Assembly: GCA_026770585.1 (NCBI GenBank)
Contig: MU647650.1
Span: 25,878-37,229 of the forward strand
DNA: 11,352 nucleotides
Source of the DNA: Baffinella frigidus
Lineage: Eukaryota > Cryptophyceae > Cryptomonadales > Baffinellaceae
Direction: 5' to 3'
The translations under genes and the position numbers were made by a program. Numbering within the stretch: position 1 is the stretch's first letter; each line of letters starts with the position of its first letter. Of the stretch, positions 6,462 through 11,352 are shown one piece after another. A model generated the notes under the pieces. The model was not told where the DNA came from. It did not search any database and saw only the letters and a list, made by a program, of their open reading frames with translations.

Positions 6462-7798
6462 TTACGTAAAGTTTCGAGGTGCCCGATCTTTACTGTCTGA
6501 GCAGGATGGGGCCCTGGGAGGAAGGTGTGGAGGCCGGATATTCTCGCCCAGAGCGGAACCGATAAGAAATGTGACTTTCCGGGGCCTTCCATCCTTGGAA
6601 CGGGGTTCTAGCGCGGCTCTGGCCCCTGATGCTGACTCCCAGCGAATTTGGGTTTGTGGGGCACCCTTCTCGGCGTTCTGCTGCATACCCTTTGCTGACC
6701 GTCCCTACCTCAGTGCAGAGCGTCAAAACGTGTGGATCTACGTGGTCGTGCCTCGAGCGTGTTGACATTTTGCCTGGGAGGCTAACACACGGATTTATCC
6801 ACAGAGCAGGTGTCTTTTCGACGGTGGGCCCTGATTCCAGAATTTCTTGAGATCACCGGCTCGGGGTGCTGCAGTCCTGATTCCTCTTAATGTAGCCTCT
6901 ATGAGTGTATGTGTGTGAGCTCTGTGCAGAATGCCTTGCACCTGCGCGGCGTTTTCTGAGCGGAAACGGGAAATGACTGCATTTCTGGTCCGAGCTCTGT
7001 TTGAGGGTCAACTAGGGTATGTGTCTCGAAATTAGAGTGCCAGAAACTTGATTTATCTCTTGGATCTCGGCAATAACATGATATGAAACGAGTTTGTAAG
7101 CAGTTGGGAGGTCGGGGACGGTCTGTGGGTGACGGGGTTTGATGTTGAGCAATTTGATTTTCAAAACACACCCTGATCTTGCTACTGACGGTGAGAGTCT
7201 CGGCCGGGGCGGTATTCGAGCGAGTTCCATGCTGTGAAATTGTGGAACCGCATGGCACACGGTGGCCTTACAACTGGCTGCGTTTTTTGGCCACTGGTAC
7301 TCGGAATCCCAGAGTAGCCCGTGTTTGTCAACTTGAGAAATATGTGCCCTTTTTGACGCATGCCAATTTGGGTGCGCAAGTGTCTTTTCTCGCAGATGTT
7401 TGGTCGGGGAGTGTCCTCAACCCTATGTGCTCGTACAAAACATCTCAGGGCATGAGTTTGCAAGATGTCGGGAGGGTTCCCTAATGCTTGTTTGGCCAGG
7501 ATGCCACGTTGAATGAGAGCTTGTATCTGGAGTCTTGACGTTTAGAAACAACACAAATGATTTTTTCAAGAACCCTTCCCATCGGCCGAATCAAATGAAA
7601 GTTTTCAACCCCTGCAGGATGGCCTCCATGAACGAACCCCACACAAGCAGGATATTATCCAAAGTATCAGGGATATGTGCACCACCGTGACATGTACAAA
7701 ATACCACAAGTGTGTTGCATCATGTTGTTTCCCTACGCTCGGAGTAAACAAGGGAAAGGTCTTTTCAGAGTGATATGTGACCTTAAATGTTGAAGACA
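6462..7798. other. Upstream and intergenic region; no supported gene
   Basis: Short overlapping frames exist on both strands (for example 6490-6768, 6899-7258, 7179-7484), but none shows a known motif, a coherent codon pattern or agreement with the sulfotransferase frame. The sulfotransferase promoter and any 5' exon should lie in 6378-6770. On the minus strand a pyrimidine-rich CGTTTTCAG ends at 6439 and could be a splice acceptor into the open frame. I see no TATA element that I would defend. Confidence 0.5.
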
Positions 7799-7920
7799 TG
7801 TGTCATACATGACTTTCTCAGAAAGAACACGTATGTCCTTGAAATGGGCAAGCTTCTTGTCACATATGTCCTTTGATACTGGTTCTGATCGCTTCGTGTC
7901 ATACATGTCCTTTGATACAA
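7799..7920. repeat. Imperfect 39-bp tandem repeat
   Basis: TGTCACATATGTCCTTTGATAC (7858-7879) and its near copy at 7897-7918 lie 39 bases apart; a diverged copy begins at 7801 (TGTCATACATGAC) and a fragment near 7829 (CACGTATGTCC). The period is a multiple of three and both strands are open here, for instance LSHMSFDTGSDRF then VSYMSFDTSKARF on the plus strand. There is no further support for a gene. Confidence 0.55.
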
Positions 7921-7971
7921 GCAAGGCGCGTTTCCAGGGTAGGGGAAAGCCGCTTTGTGAGAGGGGGGGGG

Positions 7972-7990
7972 GGGCGCTCTTGGAGCGCCC
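7972..7990. repeat. GC-rich perfect hairpin after a poly-G run
   Basis: GGGCGCTC and GAGCGCCC form an eight-base stem around TTG, directly after a twelve-base G run. It would be stable as DNA or RNA, but its role is unknown. Confidence 0.5.
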
Positions 7991-8146
7991 GCTGCTCGCC
8001 GTCATTCACGTGAGCTCCTAGGTGTGCTCCATGCTATCAGTATAGTTCTGCACCCCCCCAGTGCGTTCCTGGGTAGGAGTTGGTTCTGGGATTCCGTTTC
8101 TTGTTTTCCAGCAGCGGTCATTCCGTAGCTAACGGGTGCTGTGAGT

Positions 8147-8239
8147 TTAGGCGTGGGGTGTGGGGTGAAGGGTGAAGGGTGAAGGGTGTAGGGTGAAGAG
8201 TGTAGGGTGTAGGGTGTACCCCCAACCCTCTCACCGTCC
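8147..8239 (+). repeat. Telomere-like heptamer insertion flanked by GTGAGT repeats
   Basis: The core consists of GGGTGAA and GGGTGTA heptamers, related to TTTAGGG. It is flanked by the direct repeat GTGAGT at 8141-8146 and 8240-8245. The outer sequence (ATTCCGTAGCTAACGGGTGCT before, GCTGACC after) matches the uninterrupted stretch near 8389-8421, ATTCCGTATTTACGGG then GCTGACC. The block therefore looks like an insertion into one copy of a duplicated sequence. Confidence 0.6.
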
Positions 8240-8245
8240 GTGAGT

Positions 8246-8763
8246 GCTGACCACCACGGCATCACGCTCACTACAACTGGCGTGGTATCTGCTGAGCTTG
8301 AAGGTGCTGGGCGGCTGGGATGCGTCCACTCGCACCTATTCTCCAAGCTGCTTTTCCTGTGCTATTTGGGTGGTGCGGTGGGCTGGAATTCCGTATTTAC
8401 GGGTTGCTGCGGGTGCTGACCATGAGGCCATGATGCTCACCAGAGCTTGTGTCTTGAACTCTGAGCTTGGGACGTTCCTGGACCGATGGGATCCGTGCAC
8501 TCGCACCTTCTCCCAGCTGCCGTTTCCACAAATGGCAGGCCACTGCTGCCGCGCTCCTGCGCCGAGTTACGCAGGGAGCTGGTTGAATTTTGCACTCAGA
8601 ACGCGCTCATCAACCTGAACTGCATCCGAAATCGAATCCAGGACATCACACAGCAGAACATCAGAGAGAACACGGAGTTCTGGTGCGAGTTCCAGCTAGA
8701 ATTGGAGCCTGCTTGGCACCCGAGCACGCGGGGGGTAGCTTCTGAAAGGTTCACCGTGTCGTG
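8246..8763 (+). pseudogene. Degraded duplicated coding-like sequence, weakly Kelch-like, with a possible exon end
   Basis: Two units about 170 bases apart share GCTGACCA...CTCAC...GAGCTTG...CTGGGAT/GATGGGATCCGTGCACTCGCACC. In one frame they give LGGWDASTRTYSP and RWDPCTRTFSQLP, resembling the GG and W-D-P-x-T-x-T-W pieces of Kelch repeats at a 57-residue period. The first unit is two bases shorter between GAGCTT and TGGGAT, so its earlier part is out of frame, which suggests a decayed copy. The second unit runs on into ELRRELVEFCTQNALINLNC and further protein-like sequence up to 8758, where GTGAGT at 8760-8765 would fit a 5' splice site. There is no ATG-led complete frame. It could be a pseudogene, a fragment truncated by the adjacent array, or one exon of a real gene. 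The Kelch assignment is weak. Confidence 0.3.
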
Positions 8764-8860
8764 AGTTGGAGAGGAGGCTCTGAAAAACCAAAACTAAGAA
8801 TGCTGAATGTGTCTGTGATTAACAGTGTGCGGCGTGCATTGTTCAAGGGGTCCAGTGTGC

Positions 8861-10880
8861 TGGGGGTTGGGGTTCAGGGTGCAGGGTGCAGGGTGCAGGG
8901 TTCAGGGTTCAGGGTTCTAGGTTCAGGGTTCAGGGTTCGTGGCTCAGGATTCAGGGCTCAGGGTGCAGGGATCAGGGTTCAGGTTTGAGTGTTGAGCTTA
9001 GGGTTTAGGGTTTGGGGTTTAGGGTTTGGGATTTAGGGTTTGGGGTTCAGGGTTTAGGGATGAGGGTTTAGGGTTGAGGGTTTAGGGTTTAGGGTTTAGG
9101 GTTGAGGGGTTTGGGTTTAGGGTTTGGGTTTTAGTGTTTGTAGTTTAGGGTTTAGGTCTCAGGGTTCAGGGTTAAGGGTTCAGGGGGTGGGGTGTAGAGT
9201 TTAGGGGTAAGGGTTCAGGGTTTAGGGTTTAGGGTTTGGGGTTTAGGGTTTGGGGTGTAGGGTCTAGGGTTTAGGGTTCAGGGTTCAGGGTTCAGGGTGT
9301 AGGGTGTAGATCGTAGGGTTTTGGGGTTAGGGGTTAGGGGTTAGGGGTTAGGGTTTGGGTTTTAGTATTTGGAGTTTAGGGTTTAGGGTTTGAGGTTTAG
9401 GGTTCGAGGTTTAGGGTATAGGGTTTGGGGTTTAGGGTTTAGGTTTTAGGGTTTAGGGTTCAGGGATTGAGGTTTAGGGTTCAGCATACAGGGTTTAGTG
9501 TTTAGTGTTTAGTGTTAAGGGTTTAGGGTTTAGGGTTTAGGGTTTAGGGTTTAGGGTGGAGGGTTCAGGTTTGAGGATTTAAGGTCTAGGGTTGAGGGTT
9601 GAGGGTTCAGGGTTCAGGGTTCAGGATTCAGAGGTCAGGGTTTAGGGTTTAGGGGGGTTGGGTTTTAGGGTATAGGGCATATGGTTTAGCGTTTAGGGTT
9701 TTGGGGTTGAGGGTTTGGGGTTGAGGGTTTAGGGGTTGGGGTTCAGGGGTTGAGTGTTCAGTGTTGAGGATTAATGGTATGGGTTTAGGGTTTAAGGTTT
9801 AGGGTTTAGGGTTCAGGGTTCAGGGTTTAGGGTTCAGGGTTTAGTGGGTAGGTTGTAGGGTTTGGGGTATAGGGCATATGGTTCAGGGTTTAGTGTTTAG
9901 GGTTTACGGTTCAGGGTTTAGAGTTTAGGGGTTGGCGTTTAGGGTTCAGCGTGTAGAGTGTAGGGTTTAGGACGCAGGGTCTAGGTTGTAGGGTTTAGGG
10001 TTTAGTGGTTTTGGTTTTGGTTTTTGGTTTCAGGGTTTAGGGTTTGGGGTTTACGGTTTGGGGTTCATGGTTCAGGGTTCAGGGTGTAGGGTGTAGGGGT
10101 TGGGGCTCAGGGTTTAAGGTTTGGGGTTCACGGTTTGGGGTTTAGGGTTTAGGGTTCAGGGTTCAGGGATTAGGGTTCGAGGGTTTGAGGGTGAGGGTTA
10201 AGGATTTGGGGTTAAGTGTTCAGGGGTTAGGGTTTAGGGTTTAGGGTTTGGGGTATGGGGTTTGGGTTTAGGGTTCAGGGTTCAGGGTTTAGGTTTTAGG
10301 TTTTAGGTTTTAGGGTTTGGGGTTTGGGGTTTTGGGGTTGGGGTTCAAGATTCAGGGTTAAGGGTTCAGGGTTTAGGGTTTAGGGTTACGGATTTACGGT
10401 TCAGGGTTTAGGGTTCAGGGCAAAGGGTTTATGGTTTAGGGTTAAGGGTCCAGGGTTTAGGGTTTAGGGTTTAGGGTTTAGGGTTCAGGGAATTGGGTTT
10501 AGGGTTGAGGGTTGAGGGTTGAGGGTTTGGGGTTTGGGGTTCAGGGTTCAGGGTATAGGGTTTAAGATTTAGGGTTCAGGGTTCAGGGTTCAGTGGTTTA
10601 GGGTTTAGATTTTATAGTTCAGGGTTCAGTGTTTAGGGTGCAGGATTCAGGTTGTGGGGTTTAGGGTTTAGTGTTTTGGGCCTTGGGTGTAAGATTTACT
10701 GTTTACGGTTTAGGCTTTAGGGCGCAGGGTTTAGGGCTCAGGGTTTTCGGTTTGGGGCTTACGGTTTATGGTTCAGGTCGAAGGGTATAGGGTGTAACGT
10801 GCAGGGCGTAGGGCGTAGGGTGTAGAGGTGAAGGGTTGTGGTTTAGGTTTTATGGTTAGTGTATAGGGGTTGGGGTTTAG
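8861..10880 (+). repeat. Long degenerate TTTAGGG-family telomere-like array
   Basis: Two kilobases consist almost wholly of seven-base units: TTTAGGG, TTCAGGG, TTTGGGG, TGCAGGG, TGTAGGG, TTGAGGG and others, in local patches of like variants. The left edge (8868-8990) is rich in TTCAGGG and TGCAGGG. The G-rich strand is plus, as in the left-hand array, so both arrays point the same way and cannot be the two ends of one chromosome. Reading frames here translate into repetitive GFRVQGSGFRV-like peptides that are not genes. Confidence 0.9.
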
Positions 10881-11245
10881 AGCCGTTTTTTTTAGCGGGC
10901 TGATCTGAAAAACGGTCATCTCAAAAATCATACCTGGCCGGAAATCCTTACATTTTCCCTTAGGCCCAATCTTTTATCTGGCCGGAAACAATTTTGAAAA
11001 AGACTTCAAATTGTAAGAGCCCCTTACAATTTTAAGTCTTTTTGCTTGACAATTTGTTTTTTTAAAAATGCCCATTTTTTTTAGTCTACGGTGCACGGCA
11101 TGGCGCCCCCCCAATCCCCGCACCTCAACTGACCCTGCCCCCCCCAGCCCCCCGCCTGAAACCTGAAAAACAAAATAATAATAAATCTGGCTTGAGATGA
11201 CCGTTTGTACAGGTTATTCGGATCAGGCTGCTCAAAAAACTGGCT
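10881..11245. mobile_element. 365-bp MITE-like non-autonomous DNA transposon
   Basis: The segment interrupts the heptamer array and is bounded by terminal inverted repeats. The left end AGCCGTTTTTTTTAGCGGGC matches the complement of the right end, AGCCAGTTTTTTGAGCAGCC, then both continue as CTGATC(T/C)G. An inner pair, 10910-10924 and 11192-11206, is perfect over 15 bases. TTAG at 10877-10880 and 11246-11249 flanks it as a probable 4-bp target duplication drawn from TTTAGGG. It has no ORF, so it would depend on a transposase elsewhere. Its interior has two TGGCCGGAAA copies, a strong hairpin, T-rich and C-rich runs. Superfamily not assigned. Confidence 0.75.
10997..11043. repeat. Strong hairpin inside the MITE-like element
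   Basis: AAAAAGACTTCAAATTGTAAG (first 20 of its bases at 10997-11016) pairs with 11023-11043 at 20 of 21 positions around the five-base loop AGCCC. As RNA it would give a near-perfect 21-bp stem. It could be a small-RNA precursor or simply an internal palindrome of the element. Confidence 0.75.
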
Positions 11246-11249
11246 TTAG

Positions 11250-11352
11250 GGTGTAGGATGTAGAGTGTAGGTTTTAGGGTTCAGGGTTTAGGGTTTAGGG
11301 TTTGGGGTTTGGGGTTTGGGGTTTGGGGTTTGGGGTTTGGGGTTTGGGGTTT
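11250..11352 (+). repeat. Telomere-like array ending in pure TTTGGGG
   Basis: After the inserted element the array resumes with TGTAGGG, TTCAGGG and TTTAGGG units. From 11301 to the window end it is an uninterrupted (TTTGGGG) run of about seven copies. The purity contrasts with the mixed array to its left and suggests recent homogenisation or slippage. Confidence 0.85.

Noticed and set aside
5933-6592. A 219-codon minus-strand frame overlapping the sulfotransferase start, and a 172-codon one at 5866-6384
   Set aside because: Both are other-frame shadows of the sulfotransferase and its 36-bp repeat; the repetitive Arg/Pro-rich peptides come from reading that repeat out of frame.
11301-11352. 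TTTGGGG run read as a true ciliate-type telomere end
   Set aside because: Ciliate telomeres are TTTTGGGG or TTGGGG; here the run is continuous with mixed TTTAGGG variants and simply ends at the window edge.

Overview
This is a eukaryotic, probably subtelomeric or repeat-rich window. The reasons are: (i) about 1 kb at the left and 2.5 kb at the right of degenerate TTTAGGG-type heptamer arrays; (ii) one intact, G/C-ending-codon gene of the eukaryotic cytosolic sulfotransferase type in a sea of non-coding DNA; (iii) abundant short inverted-repeat (MITE-like) elements, microsatellites and dispersed repeats; (iv) no operon structure, Shine-Dalgarno sites or bacterial gene density. TTTAGGG-type repeats are known from land plants, many green algae, dinoflagellates and chromerids, so a unicellular alga is the best guess. 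The species cannot be fixed from the sequence.

Layout. 1-1078: heptamer arrays (GGGTTCC, GGGTTTC, GGGGTTA, TTTAGGG variants) broken by short unique inserts, one with a perfect 25-bp palindrome. 1085-1386: two inverted-repeat structures, the second a 144-bp foldback. 1387-2147: nothing recognisable. 2148-3167: a composite dispersed repeat built of a ~100-bp module A (three copies) and an 85-bp module B (five copies plus a fragment), joined by CTAAAGGAC runs. 3200-4242: a second repeat family (GTCCGCACCACACC) in direct and inverted copies, with nested hairpins. 4416-4518: a small palindromic element. 4729-4858: a CT/CA microsatellite. 5340-6377 (minus): the one confident gene, a PAPS-dependent sulfotransferase. 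6462-7798: no gene I can support. 7799-7920: a short 39-bp tandem repeat. 8110-8763: duplicated sequence with weak Kelch-like character, interrupted by a telomere-like insertion, then an open stretch ending at a GTGAGT donor-like site. 8861-11352: a long TTTAGGG-family array holding a 365-bp MITE-like element with a TTAG target duplication, and ending in pure TTTGGGG.

The genes do not form a pathway: there is only one confident gene. I found no convincing new biological system. The most interesting points are structural. Four in-frame ATGs in identical context have been multiplied by a 36-bp tandem repeat at the start of the sulfotransferase. A telomere-like block sits between GTGAGT direct repeats, and a neighbouring copy of the same sequence lacks it. 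A MITE-like element is cleanly inserted in the telomere-like array. Nothing here could be checked against a database.
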